The translations under genes were made by a program, and so were the position numbers. Below are positions 31,844 to 40,335 of a stretch of 64,000 bases of DNA, in pieces. The DNA comes from Pseudarthrobacter sp. NIBRBAC000502770 (lineage in GTDB: Bacteria > Actinomycetota > Actinomycetes > Actinomycetales > Micrococcaceae): positions 682,001 to 746,000 of the forward strand of contig NZ_CP041198.1 in NCBI RefSeq assembly GCF_006517815.1, given 5' to 3'. The notes beneath the pieces are model-generated. The model made no database searches. It was not told the DNA's origin and saw only the letters and a list, made by a program, of their open reading frames with translations. The stretch's first letter is position 1. Each line of letters begins with the position of its first letter.

Positions 31844-34579
31844 ATGTCAATCGAGCCACTCAGCTGGGGACGTGGGTCAACGCCGCAAGGTGACGGGCTG
31901 CCCACGCCAACCTCCGGGGCCCCGGAGGGCCAGCAATGGTCCATGCCTGCACGAAGCGCCCACCTCGACGCCGTCCGCACCGCCCTGACCAGCGAAAACT
32001 CCTTGGGCGTGGTGATCACCGGCCCCAGGGGAGTGGGCAAGTCCTCCCTTGCCCGCGCTGCCGTGGCGGACCTTGGCCCCGATATCTGGTCCCTGCAGCT
32101 TCGGAGCGGGCCTTCGGGATCCGCCACCCCCTACGGTTGCCTGTCATTCCTGCTGGCACGGCTGCCGCAGGCCTACATGGGGTCGCCCACCGCCATCCTC
32201 AGGGGCATCACCTCACTGATCCGCAGCGACGCCGCCGGCAGGCCGTGCGTCATTACGCTGGACACGTCAGCCTGCATCGACGACATGAGCGCGGGCGTAC
32301 TGCTGAACGTCCTGCTGACCGGCACCGCGAAAATCGTTGCCGTCGCCCCCAACTCCAGCGACCTCCCCGCTGACTTCCACTGGCTGCTGACGGACCGGAA
32401 GCTGACCGAAGTACGGCTCAGCAACCTCAACGAGCTCCAAACCAGGCAGGTGCTGCTGTCGCTGCTGGGACACCGGGTCGCTTCCTCCCTGGTCAGCACC
32501 TACCACCAGATGGTGGGCGGAAATCCGCTGCTGCTCAAAGCCCTTGTCACCGAACAGCAGCTCTCCGGAAACCTGGTCCTCTCCGATTCGGTCTGGACGC
32601 TGCGGGACAAGGTGGTGCTCGACGGCGCCGCCAGCCTTGATGACATCGTCCGCTCCCGCTGGTCACGGGAAACTCCCGAAGCCCGGGAGGTCATCGAGAT
32701 GCTCTCCTGCGCCCGGCGGGTGGAATTGTCGAGCCTCACCGCGATCTATGGCGCGGATGTGGTTGCGGACATGGAGGACGGTGCGCTGCTCGAGATCGAC
32801 GACTCCGAGAACCGCTGGGTGTCGCTGCGGGAGAAATACATCGGGGACGTTGTCAGGACCTGGCTGAGCATCTCCCGGCGTCGCGAGCTTCGCAACGTAC
32901 TCCTGGGCGGCAGGGAGCCGGACCCGGCAACCATGACGGTGGATGAACTGATGTCGTTCGCCGCCTGGACCCACGAGTGCGAAGCCGAACTGGCTCCTGC
33001 GCTGGCGCTGGCGGCCGCCGAGGCCGCAGTCCAGCTCTTCGACCCCCGGTTCGCCCTGACTTATGCGGAGATGGTGCAGCGGACCGATGCCGGATGGGCG
33101 TCCGCGCAGCGGCAAAAGGCTGCGGCATACCTGCAGCTGGACATGCCGGACCAGGCCTTGGCAGCCCTGGAAAGTATTTCCCGGCCCGAGCTCGAGGCCC
33201 TCGATCCCGAAGAGTATGCCCAGGTGGTCGCCGCCAAGGCGCGGGTGATGCGCTACATCCCTGAGCATGAGGGCAAGGTCCCCGAACTGCTGGCCACCGC
33301 CAGGGAATGGCTTGACAGGACGGCGCAGCATCCGGTCTGGCCTGCACCGGCAGCCGTGGCAACCAACCGCATCTCCTTGAGCGAATTCGAATACCAGGCC
33401 CATACCGGCGATTACGCTGCCATGATTCCCGCGCTGGAACGGGCGGCCGATCCCGCGGCCAACCCGGACACCGCCTTCCGGTTCCAGTCAGCCATCACCC
33501 TGATGAGCGCCCTGGCGCTGACCGGGCGGGAGATGGACGCATTGAGCCTCATGCGCCAACTCGGCGGCCAGCTCACTGACGCCTCGCACGTCGTTGGGCT
33601 CCGTGAGCGCTACACAAGGGAGGCCTACTTCGTCCTGCTGGTGGCGGGCCAGTGGCGGCGCTGCATCGACCTCCTCAGCCCCTTCAGCACCGGCCAGCCC
33701 CACCGGCTGCCGTACCGGAGCGCCGCCACCGAACTCGCGGCCGGGGTGGCTTTCGCTTTCTCGGGTCGGGGCGAGGCGGCCCTTGAACCCCTGATCTCCG
33801 CCGCTGCGCAGCTGGAGCTGCAGCCGGTCCAGGCGGCCCTGCGAACGGCGTACGCTGCCACGGCCTTGGCCTATGCGCAGACCGGGAACGCCGCTTTTGC
33901 CCGCAAGTACCTGGCCAAGCTGCAAAGGACATCCGGCAAGGCAGGGTTCGCGACCGAGAGCATCATCGAGTTCTGTGCCCTCGTCGCCGGGCGCTGGCTG
34001 GGCGACTCCGAGGCCGTGGCCGGACTGAAACAGGGTGGCCGCCGAAACCTGGAAGCAGGCAGGCACACCCTGGGCGGCATGTACCTGTTGGCTGCAACCG
34101 TGAATGGCAGCGATACCGACTTCCGCCTCCTGGAGGACATCGCAGGCCACCGCCAGGGTCCGCTGGCCGAAGTTTCACGGCTGATTGCCCTCGGGAGCAG
34201 GACGAAGGATGCCAAGGCGCTGCTTGCCGGCGGGGAACTCGCAGCGACCCTGGAGCTGGATGCCGTTGAGGCCCGGTGCATGGCGTTGGCGGTTGATTTC
34301 GCCCGGCAGGACGGGGACGCCCTCTCGGCAAGGACTGCGCAGGCGCGGCTGGACATCCTGGCCGCCACCGTGTCCAACCTGCCCATCGTGCCCAGCAGCG
34401 GGAGCCCGCTGTTGACCAGCCGGGAACGGCAAATTGCCCGGATGGCGGGCCGCGGCGCCTCAAACCGTGACATCGCCATGGAAATGGGCGTGTCGGTCCG
34501 CACCGTGGAAGGCCACCTGTACCAGGTCTTCACTAAGCTGGGCGTGACTTCAAGGGGTGATCTGACTGGACTCGTCTAA
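31844..34579 (+). CDS. Large ATP-binding LuxR-family (LAL) transcriptional regulator
   Basis: 911 residues. An N-terminal STAND/AAA-type ATPase has Walker A GPRGVGKSS and the Walker-B-like strand CVITLDTSACID. About 500 residues of helical TPR-like repeats follow. The C-terminal LuxR HTH is SPLLTSRERQIARMAGRGASNRDIAMEMGVSVRTVEGHLYQVFTKLGV (core NRDIAMEMGVSVRTVEGHL). The Walker B acid is DT rather than the usual DD/DE, so ATP hydrolysis may be weak. Start ATG 31844 has AGGGG eight bases upstream; ATG 31820 is less likely. A second LAL gene follows within 53 bases, so the pair is probably one operon. Target genes are not evident. Confidence 0.9.
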   Translation: MSIEPLSWGRGSTPQGDGLPTPTSGAPEGQQWSMPARSAHLDAVRTALTSENSLGVVITGPRGVGKSSLARAAVADLGPDIWSLQLRSGPSGSATPYGCLSFLLARLPQAYMGSPTAILRGITSLIRSDAAGRPCVITLDTSACIDDMSAGVLLNVLLTGTAKIVAVAPNSSDLPADFHWLLTDRKLTEVRLSNLNELQTRQVLLSLLGHRVASSLVSTYHQMVGGNPLLLKALVTEQQLSGNLVLSDSVWTLRDKVVLDGAASLDDIVRSRWSRETPEAREVIEMLSCARRVELSSLTAIYGADVVADMEDGALLEIDDSENRWVSLREKYIGDVVRTWLSISRRRELRNVLLGGREPDPATMTVDELMSFAAWTHECEAELAPALALAAAEAAVQLFDPRFALTYAEMVQRTDAGWASAQRQKAAAYLQLDMPDQALAALESISRPELEALDPEEYAQVVAAKARVMRYIPEHEGKVPELLATAREWLDRTAQHPVWPAPAAVATNRISLSEFEYQAHTGDYAAMIPALERAADPAANPDTAFRFQSAITLMSALALTGREMDALSLMRQLGGQLTDASHVVGLRERYTREAYFVLLVAGQWRRCIDLLSPFSTGQPHRLPYRSAATELAAGVAFAFSGRGEAALEPLISAAAQLELQPVQAALRTAYAATALAYAQTGNAAFARKYLAKLQRTSGKAGFATESIIEFCALVAGRWLGDSEAVAGLKQGGRRNLEAGRHTLGGMYLLAATVNGSDTDFRLLEDIAGHRQGPLAEVSRLIALGSRTKDAKALLAGGELAATLELDAVEARCMALAVDFARQDGDALSARTAQARLDILAATVSNLPIVPSSGSPLLTSRERQIARMAGRGASNRDIAMEMGVSVRTVEGHLYQVFTKLGVTSRGDLTGLV

Positions 34580-34631
34580 CGGGCACAAGCCGGCGGCTGC
34601 GCACCGGCTCCTTACCGGCCGCCGGGAGCCG

Positions 34632-37220
34632 GTGGAACGGATCTGCAACCTGGTCCGGAACGGCACGCACCAGGCGGTGTTCATCATGGCCGGCCCCGGC
34701 ATCGGAAAGTCGGCCGTGACGGATGCCGTGACGGATCGGCTCGCAGGAACGATGAGCATCCTGCGCATCCATGCCAGTTCTGCCCTGGCTGGCGTGCCGT
34801 TCGGGGTGCTGACCCCCTACACGGGGGACCTCACCGCTGAAGAGTCCGTCTCACCTGTGGCAGTGCTCCGCTCCATGTGGTCCTATTTCGAGAAACTCAA
34901 GGGCACCGGCAGCTCGCCGGTGCTGCTGGCGGTGGACGATGCCCACCATCTGGATGACGCCTCCGCGGGCGTTCTCGCCGAGGTGATTTCGGCCGGATGG
35001 GCAACGGTGGTGGCCGCCGCCCGCCCGCGGCCGGGCCTGCCGCAGCCCCTGGACCAGCTTTGGTATGACGGCCTGGCCGAGCGCGTGGACCTCCGTCCCC
35101 TCAACCATGAACAGATCGAGGAAGTCCTGGCCCACATCCTTGATGGGACAGTGCCGGGTGCCACCGTGGATGCCATCTGGAATGCTTCCGGGGGAAATCC
35201 CCGGTTGCTTGATGCCCTGCTCCATGACGCCGCTGAAGCGGGCGTGCTGGCCAAGCGCAACGGAATCTGGATGCTGTTGGGTGAGCTGCCCGCGGACGGT
35301 GCCCGGCTCGCAGCAGTGGTGGCCAAAGACCATCTCCGGCGGGGGCCCGAGGAACAGGAAGCCCTGAAGCTCATTGCCCTGGCCGGGCCGGTGGGCCGAA
35401 AGGTCATCGAAGATATCAGCGGGGCAGCAGTGGTCCGTTCCCTGTTGGACCAGCAGATGATCGTGGAGGCTCCTGGCATCCCCGCTGAACTTTCCATGTG
35501 GAACGGGCTTTTCGCCGGGGCCATCCGGAACACCGTTTCCGTCTCCCGCAGCCTCCAGTTACTCGAAAAGGTCAAAGCCCACCAGAATCCCACCCTGCTG
35601 CAGGGGGAGGGCCGGCTGCGGTCGGTGGAATGGGCCCTGGAGTGTGGCATCCGGGTCAGCGACGAGGAAATGCTGGCGGCAGCGAAAGAGGCCTTGCTGA
35701 GGTTCCGCAACCACAGTGCGCGTTCCATTGCCGCCCGCATCCACCACCCCCCGCTGGTTCCGCTGGCCCAGGCCATCCAGGCCCGGGCGCTGTACAACGA
35801 AGGGGCGTATGCTGACGCAGCGGCACTCCTGGACGGATGCTGGCTTCCGTTGGCAGATGACACCGAGGGGCCGGCCGTCCTGATGCTCAGGGTTTCGGCG
35901 CACCAAGCCCTTGGCCGTTCCGTGGGTGTTGTGGCAGATGACGTCGAAAGACACCCAGCACTGTCCGGCGGTGAGGACAGTTGGCAGGAAGAGCTCCTGC
36001 ACCTTCTGCAACTCGGCGCCGACGTGAATGTCGCGGCCTTGGAGGACGCCGTCAACGGGATGCGGACGCGCCGCACCGGAACAGCGGGGGAACCGCTGCG
36101 GGCCCTGGCTGAGGGGCTCCTTGCCCATGCCCTGGCCTCCGCCGGGCGTCCCGTGGAGGGTCTCGAGGCGGCCCTGCTGGCCGCCTCGGAGCTGCCACCG
36201 CTGGAAGGCAGCCTGTTCTTCTTCCCTGAATTCGTGCTGGGGAGGCTCGTCTCCGACTACCTGGCCATGGGCGAATGGGAGTCGGCGGAGCGGGAGATTA
36301 ACCATTACGCCGCGGCCAACAGCCCGGGGGCAGCAACCTTCAACGGGAGCCTGCAGCTGCTCCAGGGCTACTCGCTGCTCCGCCAGGGGAGGATGGAGCG
36401 TGCCTACCAGGTCCTGCTGCCGGCCGTGGAGGCGCTGAGGCTCAACGACCCCCTGCAGCTGTACCGGTTTGGCAGTGCCCTGGGCTTCTATGCAGCAGCC
36501 CGGCTTGGGGATGCCGAACAGGCGCGGCGCCTGGAACAGGACCACAAAGACGCCGCAGCCGGCTGGCCCGCCCACGATCTCCTCGCCGAGGCCTACGTGG
36601 CCGCCGCCGCCGAGTACCTGGCCCGTGACGGCAAGGGCCTGGCCGCACTGCAGACCCTGATGACCACCACGGAGGCTTCCGCGCGCACCGGCAACCTCCT
36701 CGAAGTCCTGGCCATGTGCTGGGACCTGGGGGATCCCTCGGTGGTGCCCATGGTGCAGGCCGCCGCCCGTGGCGTGGAAGGCCGGTGGGCGGAAGCCCTG
36801 CTGACCCTGGCCACCGCCTGGGAGGGTGCAGACGGCGACACCCTGATGGCAACGGCTGCCTCGCTGGAGGAGGCAGGCTTTGTGAACCTGGCCCGGGAAG
36901 CCTATGCCCGTGCCAGTACCGTGCTGGAGCAGGTCGGAGAACGGCGCAGGTCCCGGCAGGCCGTAGCCCAGCGGGAGAAGTGCGACCACGAACTGGGTGA
37001 ACGGTTCCGGGAAGGCCGCTTCATTGCAGCGGCGCCGGCCGTCCGCCTCACCCGGCGTGAGCAGGACATCGTGGAGCTGGCAGTACAGGGCCTGACGGAC
37101 CGGGAAATCGCCCAGCGGCTCATGGTCTCCGTCCGGACGGTGGAAGGCCACCTCTACCGGACCTACGTCAAGCTTGGCGTCCGGAGCCGCGACGAGCTCG
37201 AGTCGGCCCTGCCCAAGTAG
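34632..37220 (+). CDS. Large ATP-binding LuxR-family (LAL) transcriptional regulator, second of tandem pair
   Basis: 862 residues from GTG 34632. ATPase with Walker A GPGIGKSAV and Walker B LLAVDDAHHLDD (an intact DD), then TPR-like helices, and a C-terminal LuxR HTH LTRREQDIVELAVQGLTDREIAQRLMVSVRTVEGHL (core DREIAQRLMVSVRTVEGHL). The usual N-terminal LAL sequence LLTGRREPVERI is partly encoded upstream of the GTG, in frame and with no stop back to 34563. The only plausible earlier codon is CTG 34566, with AAGGGG eight bases upstream, which would overlap the preceding gene. So the true start may be non-canonical. Confidence 0.88.
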   Translation: MERICNLVRNGTHQAVFIMAGPGIGKSAVTDAVTDRLAGTMSILRIHASSALAGVPFGVLTPYTGDLTAEESVSPVAVLRSMWSYFEKLKGTGSSPVLLAVDDAHHLDDASAGVLAEVISAGWATVVAAARPRPGLPQPLDQLWYDGLAERVDLRPLNHEQIEEVLAHILDGTVPGATVDAIWNASGGNPRLLDALLHDAAEAGVLAKRNGIWMLLGELPADGARLAAVVAKDHLRRGPEEQEALKLIALAGPVGRKVIEDISGAAVVRSLLDQQMIVEAPGIPAELSMWNGLFAGAIRNTVSVSRSLQLLEKVKAHQNPTLLQGEGRLRSVEWALECGIRVSDEEMLAAAKEALLRFRNHSARSIAARIHHPPLVPLAQAIQARALYNEGAYADAAALLDGCWLPLADDTEGPAVLMLRVSAHQALGRSVGVVADDVERHPALSGGEDSWQEELLHLLQLGADVNVAALEDAVNGMRTRRTGTAGEPLRALAEGLLAHALASAGRPVEGLEAALLAASELPPLEGSLFFFPEFVLGRLVSDYLAMGEWESAEREINHYAAANSPGAATFNGSLQLLQGYSLLRQGRMERAYQVLLPAVEALRLNDPLQLYRFGSALGFYAAARLGDAEQARRLEQDHKDAAAGWPAHDLLAEAYVAAAAEYLARDGKGLAALQTLMTTTEASARTGNLLEVLAMCWDLGDPSVVPMVQAAARGVEGRWAEALLTLATAWEGADGDTLMATAASLEEAGFVNLAREAYARASTVLEQVGERRRSRQAVAQREKCDHELGERFREGRFIAAAPAVRLTRREQDIVELAVQGLTDREIAQRLMVSVRTVEGHLYRTYVKLGVRSRDELESALPK

Positions 37221-37353
37221 AGTCCCGGCCAGGTCCTGTCCGCCCTGCCGCTGTTCCGCGCCTCTTCAGTCATTCCAGGGACCGTTATCAGTGCTGCCCC
37301 AGGCGTTTCGCCGCGCCATCGAGAACCGGCGGGTAGCCGCAGGGCGCCCCCGT

Positions 37354-37388
37354 AGTACTGCCTGGTGGATTCGAGTACTGCCTACTCG
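37354..37388. repeat. Direct repeat pair AGTACTGCCT with overlapping palindrome
   Basis: AGTACTGCCT occurs at 37354-37363 and again at 37374-37383, exactly 20 bp (two helical turns) apart. The second copy lies within a perfect inverted repeat CGAGTA-CTGCC-TACTCG (37372-37388). The geometry fits a tandem operator for a dimeric activator, conceivably one of the two adjacent LuxR proteins. Confidence 0.55.
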
Positions 37389-37515
37389 TGTACGGAAGGG
37401 CGCGGCGGGATTTACTTAAGGAGGCAAAGCAAAGCGGCCGGCTGGACGCCGCGGAGCAGCCGACAGGACATTGAGGCCCACTCAACTTCCGGCCCGCAGG
37501 GGCCGGGCTTAGACG

Positions 37516-37574
37516 GGGCCGGCGACGTCAGAGTCTTCTGAGACCGAGACTCTCCCCCCAGCCGTCGCCGGCCC
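37516..37574 (+). terminator. Nested hairpin with C-rich internal loop
   Basis: Outer 11-base perfect stem GGGCCGGCGAC / GTCGCCGGCCC encloses an inner seven-base stem AGAGTCT / AGACTCT. A CCCCCC run sits in the asymmetric internal loop. No T-tract follows. It could be a terminator for the LuxR operon or part of a structured small RNA. Confidence 0.45.
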
Positions 37575-37689
37575 TCTGCTCCCTCGGCTGAAGCCCGGGG
37601 CAGCGGTGGCGGCTACCCCTCCCGGGCGGCCGCCACAGCCGTGTGTGGGACAATTGGGTGTCAGCCATTGGCAGCCCAAGGAGTTCGTT

Positions 37690-39015
37690 TTGGCCGTAGT
37701 ATCAACGCCAGCCACGCTGGAACGTGCCGTCCCGGCCGTGGATAACGCCGAGGTGCTGCGCATCCGCAACGACTTCCCGGTCCTTGACCAACTGGTCAAC
37801 GGGCAGCCACTGGTGTACCTGGACTCGGGGGCCACCTCGCAGAACCCGTTGAGCGTCATCGAAGCCGAGCAGGAGTTCTACGAACAGCGGAACGCCGCCG
37901 TTCACCGGGGTGCCCACCACCTGGCGGTGGAGGCAACGGAAGCCTTCGAGGATGCCCGGCAGACCATGGCCGACTTCATCGGCGCCGACTACGTGGAAAC
38001 CATCTGGACGTCGAACGCCACCGAGGGCTTGAACCTCCTGTCCTACGCACTGTCCAATGCCGGGCTATGGGCGGCCCAGGGGCGAGGGGACCAGGCGCTG
38101 AAGGGATTGGCGCTGAAGCCCGGCGATGAGATCGTGGTGACGGAAATGGAGCACCACGCCAACCTGATTCCATGGCAGGAACTGGCATTCCGCACCGGGG
38201 CCACCCTCCGCTTCATACCCATCGCGGATGATGGCAGCCTCCGCATGGACCAGGCCGCGGCCATAATTGGCCCACGCACCAAGGTCCTTGCCTTCACCCA
38301 CGCCTCCAACGTCCTGGGAATTATCAACCCGGTGCAGGAACTGACGGCCCTGGGGCACGACGCCGGCGCCCTGGTGGTCCTGGACGCCTGCCAGTCCGCA
38401 CCGCACTTGCCCCTGGACGTCAAGGAGCTGGACGTGGACTTCGCAGTCTTCTCCGGCCATAAGATGCTTGCCCCCACCGGAATCGGGGTGCTGTACGGCC
38501 GGCAGGAGCTCCTGGACATCCTGCCGCCGTTCCTCACTGGCGGATCGATGATCACCACGGTCACCATGGAACGGGCGGAGTACCTTCCGGCGCCCCAGCG
38601 TTTCGAGGCCGGGACCCAGCGCATTTCCCAGGCAATTGCCCTCGCGGCCGCGGCCAACTACCTGACCGAAACGGGGCTGGACCGCATCCACCGGTGGGAG
38701 GCAGACCTTGGCCAGCGCATCGTGGCGGGCCTGGAAGGCATCCCCGGCATCCGGGTCCTGGGCCCGGCCGCTGGGAAGGAACGGATTGGCCTTGCCGCGT
38801 TCGACGTCGAAGGTGTCCATGCCCACGACGTGGGGCAGTTCCTGGACTCCCGCGGCATTGCCGTCCGAGTGGGGCACCATTGCGCCCAGCCGCTGCACCG
38901 GCGCCTTGGCCTGACCGCCACCACCCGCGCCAGCGCCTACCTCTACAACACCACCGACGACGTGGACCGCTTCCTTGAAGCCGTGGCCGGCGTCCGGGCC
39001 TACTTCCGCGCCTAG
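37690..39015 (+). CDS. sufS: SufS/Csd-type cysteine desulfurase
   Basis: 441 residues. PLP-dependent class V aminotransferase-fold enzyme that removes sulfur from cysteine for Fe-S cluster assembly. The Schiff-base Lys is in FSGHKMLAPTGIGVLYG. The persulfide Cys is in RVGHHCAQPLHRRLG, in the SufS (group II) arrangement. Other signatures are YLDSGATSQNP, RGAHHLAVEAT and EMEHHANLIPW. TTG 37690 is the start: AGGAG lies six bases upstream and the conserved region begins soon after. It is followed after 23 bases by sufU, the sulfur-acceptor partner; the rest of the suf operon is not in this window. Confidence 0.93.
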   Translation: MAVVSTPATLERAVPAVDNAEVLRIRNDFPVLDQLVNGQPLVYLDSGATSQNPLSVIEAEQEFYEQRNAAVHRGAHHLAVEATEAFEDARQTMADFIGADYVETIWTSNATEGLNLLSYALSNAGLWAAQGRGDQALKGLALKPGDEIVVTEMEHHANLIPWQELAFRTGATLRFIPIADDGSLRMDQAAAIIGPRTKVLAFTHASNVLGIINPVQELTALGHDAGALVVLDACQSAPHLPLDVKELDVDFAVFSGHKMLAPTGIGVLYGRQELLDILPPFLTGGSMITTVTMERAEYLPAPQRFEAGTQRISQAIALAAAANYLTETGLDRIHRWEADLGQRIVAGLEGIPGIRVLGPAAGKERIGLAAFDVEGVHAHDVGQFLDSRGIAVRVGHHCAQPLHRRLGLTATTRASAYLYNTTDDVDRFLEAVAGVRAYFRA

Positions 39016-39038
39016 CGGAGAACACGAAAGTTGACATC

Positions 39039-39488
39039 ATGAGCCTCGACCAGCTGTACCAGCAGATCATCCTTGACCACTCAAAGGCCCGCCACGGCAG
39101 CGGCCTGGCCGCCACGGAAGCGCCGGAGGGCACGTCCACCGGGCAATCCCACCAGCTTAACCCGGTGTGCGGGGACGAGGTCACGCTCCGGCTTGCGGTC
39201 CAGGAGGGCAAAGTGGCCCAGATTGCCTGGGACGGGGCGGGCTGCTCCATTTCCATGGCGTCCGCATCTGTCCTGTCCGACCTCGCCGAAGGCATGACGG
39301 TGGCCGAACTCCATGAAGTTATCGACAGCTTCCGGGAAGTCCTGCGCTCCCGGGGCAAGGTCCACGCCGATCCCGAACTGCTGGGGGACGCCGCCGCCTT
39401 CGAGGGCGTGGCCCGCTACGCGGCCCGGGTCAAGTGCGCCATGATTTCCTGGGTGGCAGCCGAGGACGCGCTCAACCAGGCAGCGTGA
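39039..39488 (+). CDS. sufU: SufU family Fe-S cluster assembly sulfur-transfer protein
   Basis: 149 residues. The zinc-binding residues of SufU are all present: Cys in NPVCGDEV with the adjacent Asp, Cys in GAGCSISMASAS, and Cys in RVKCAMISW. The SufU-specific insert (about residues 95-120) is present, which separates it from IscU. It takes persulfide sulfur from SufS by zinc-ligand swapping. ATG 39039 follows sufS closely (23 bases, with GAAAG upstream), and a strong terminator follows it, so sufS-sufU form a two-gene operon. Confidence 0.95.
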   Translation: MSLDQLYQQIILDHSKARHGSGLAATEAPEGTSTGQSHQLNPVCGDEVTLRLAVQEGKVAQIAWDGAGCSISMASASVLSDLAEGMTVAELHEVIDSFREVLRSRGKVHADPELLGDAAAFEGVARYAARVKCAMISWVAAEDALNQAA

Positions 39489-39500
39489 GCCGGACAGCAA

Positions 39501-39545
39501 ACAGCCCGGGCTTTCCCCGCTCAGGAGGGAAGCCCGGGCTGTTTC
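39501..39545 (+). terminator. Terminator of the sufS-sufU operon
   Basis: Stem ACAGCCCGGGCTT / AAGCCCGGGCTGT (with a CC/GG extension) followed by TTTCG; it also faces the convergent small membrane gene. Confidence 0.85.
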
Positions 39546-39569
39546 GTGCCAACACGGGTTGCGGCGGGG

Positions 39570-39791
39570 TCAGCCAAGCAGGCTGAGGACCCCGATCACG
39601 GCGGTGGCCAGCCCGAGCACCATGGAGATGCCCACCAGCACCACGTGCACGGTCAGGAACTTCGTTGCCTTGCCGGCGGCATCACGGGCGCGCGGATCCT
39701 TCATGACGCGGCGCAGGAACTGCGGCCACACCACCAGCGACCAAACGCCGGCAACAATGAGGACCAGCGCGGCGAAGACGGGAAGCTGCAC
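39570..39791 (-). CDS. SCO4848-like small membrane protein
   Basis: 73 residues with two transmembrane helices, about residues 3-24 (FAALVLIVAGVWSLVVWPQF) and 46-71 (TVHVVLVGISMVLGLATAVIG), joined by a charged loop FLRRVMKDPRARDAAGKATKF. This matches the two-helix layout of the SCO4848 family found across actinobacteria; function unknown. It starts three bases after the DUF2505 gene stop, so the two are co-transcribed. ATG is preceded by weak ribosome-binding sequence within the upstream gene. Confidence 0.75.
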   Translation of the reverse strand: MQLPVFAALVLIVAGVWSLVVWPQFLRRVMKDPRARDAAGKATKFLTVHVVLVGISMVLGLATAVIGVLSLLG

Positions 39792-39794
39792 GGG

Positions 39795-40292
39795 CTAGTG
39801 GCTTTCCAGCCAGGCCTGCGCCTGGGCGGCCTGCAGGTTCAGCGCCTTGGCCACCATGGGCTCGGCGGCGTCGGCGATCTTGCCGCCGAGGAACGGCACG
39901 GAGGACTTCACGGCGCCCTCAAGTTCCACGCGGGTTCCGCCGGCGTCGGCCACCAGCCGCTGGACGGCGGTGACGTCCACGGGAGCGCCGGCGATCTTCA
40001 GCGAGATGTTGCTCTGGCGTGACCCGTCCGCCGCGGGTGCTTCCCAGTTCTCCACCTGGGTCACCTTGAGGTTTTCGCCAACGAACTTCCGGGCGATTTC
40101 GGGCAGCCGGGTGGTGGGCAGGGTGCGCACGGAGGTGGTGTTGAAAGCCCCGGCGATGTCGCCGTCCACGGTGAAGGACTCGAGGCTGCCACCCACCAGC
40201 TGGCTGACGTGGCGCTGGAAATCCTCGTTCACCAGCACAGCGGCAACGCTGTCAACGGGGTGCGGAAGGGTGGTGGTTGCGCTCAGCGCCAT
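39795..40292 (-). CDS. DUF2505 family protein
   Basis: 165 residues, soluble. START/SRPBCC-like alpha-beta protein: begins MALSATTTLPHPVDSVAAVL, includes TVDGDIAGAFNTTSVRTLPTTRLP and ends with a long helix EPMVAKALNLQAAQAQAWL. This is the DUF2505 pattern. SRPBCC-like domains bind hydrophobic ligands, but no ligand is known for this family. ATG 40292 has GGAGGA directly upstream. Operon with the SCO4848-like gene. Confidence 0.88.
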   Translation of the reverse strand: MALSATTTLPHPVDSVAAVLVNEDFQRHVSQLVGGSLESFTVDGDIAGAFNTTSVRTLPTTRLPEIARKFVGENLKVTQVENWEAPAADGSRQSNISLKIAGAPVDVTAVQRLVADAGGTRVELEGAVKSSVPFLGGKIADAAEPMVAKALNLQAAQAQAWLESH

Positions 40293-40335
40293 GGGTCCTC
40301 CTGGGACGTGGGGAACGGATTAAGCCTCCAACATC

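Larger units (their letters stand above)
37221..37689. other. 469-base intergenic region with repeats and hairpins, no recognised gene
   Basis: Between the second LuxR gene and sufS I find no convincing protein gene. It contains two direct repeats near 37354-37383, a palindrome at 37372-37388, an isolated AAGGAGG at 37417-37423 with no start codon in range, a small hairpin at 37489-37506, and a large nested hairpin at 37516-37574. The last 100 bases are ordinary leader for sufS. It may hold a small RNA or a decayed small gene. Confidence 0.5.

Noticed and set aside
37417..37423. AAGGAGG as ribosome-binding site of a small gene after the LuxR pair
   Set aside because: There is no ATG, GTG or TTG within usable distance, and following frames are short and uninformative. 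Left as unexplained.
37516..37574. Assignment of the nested hairpin as 6C RNA
   Set aside because: 6C RNA has two hairpin loops with six or more C; only one C6 run is present and it is not in a terminal loop.
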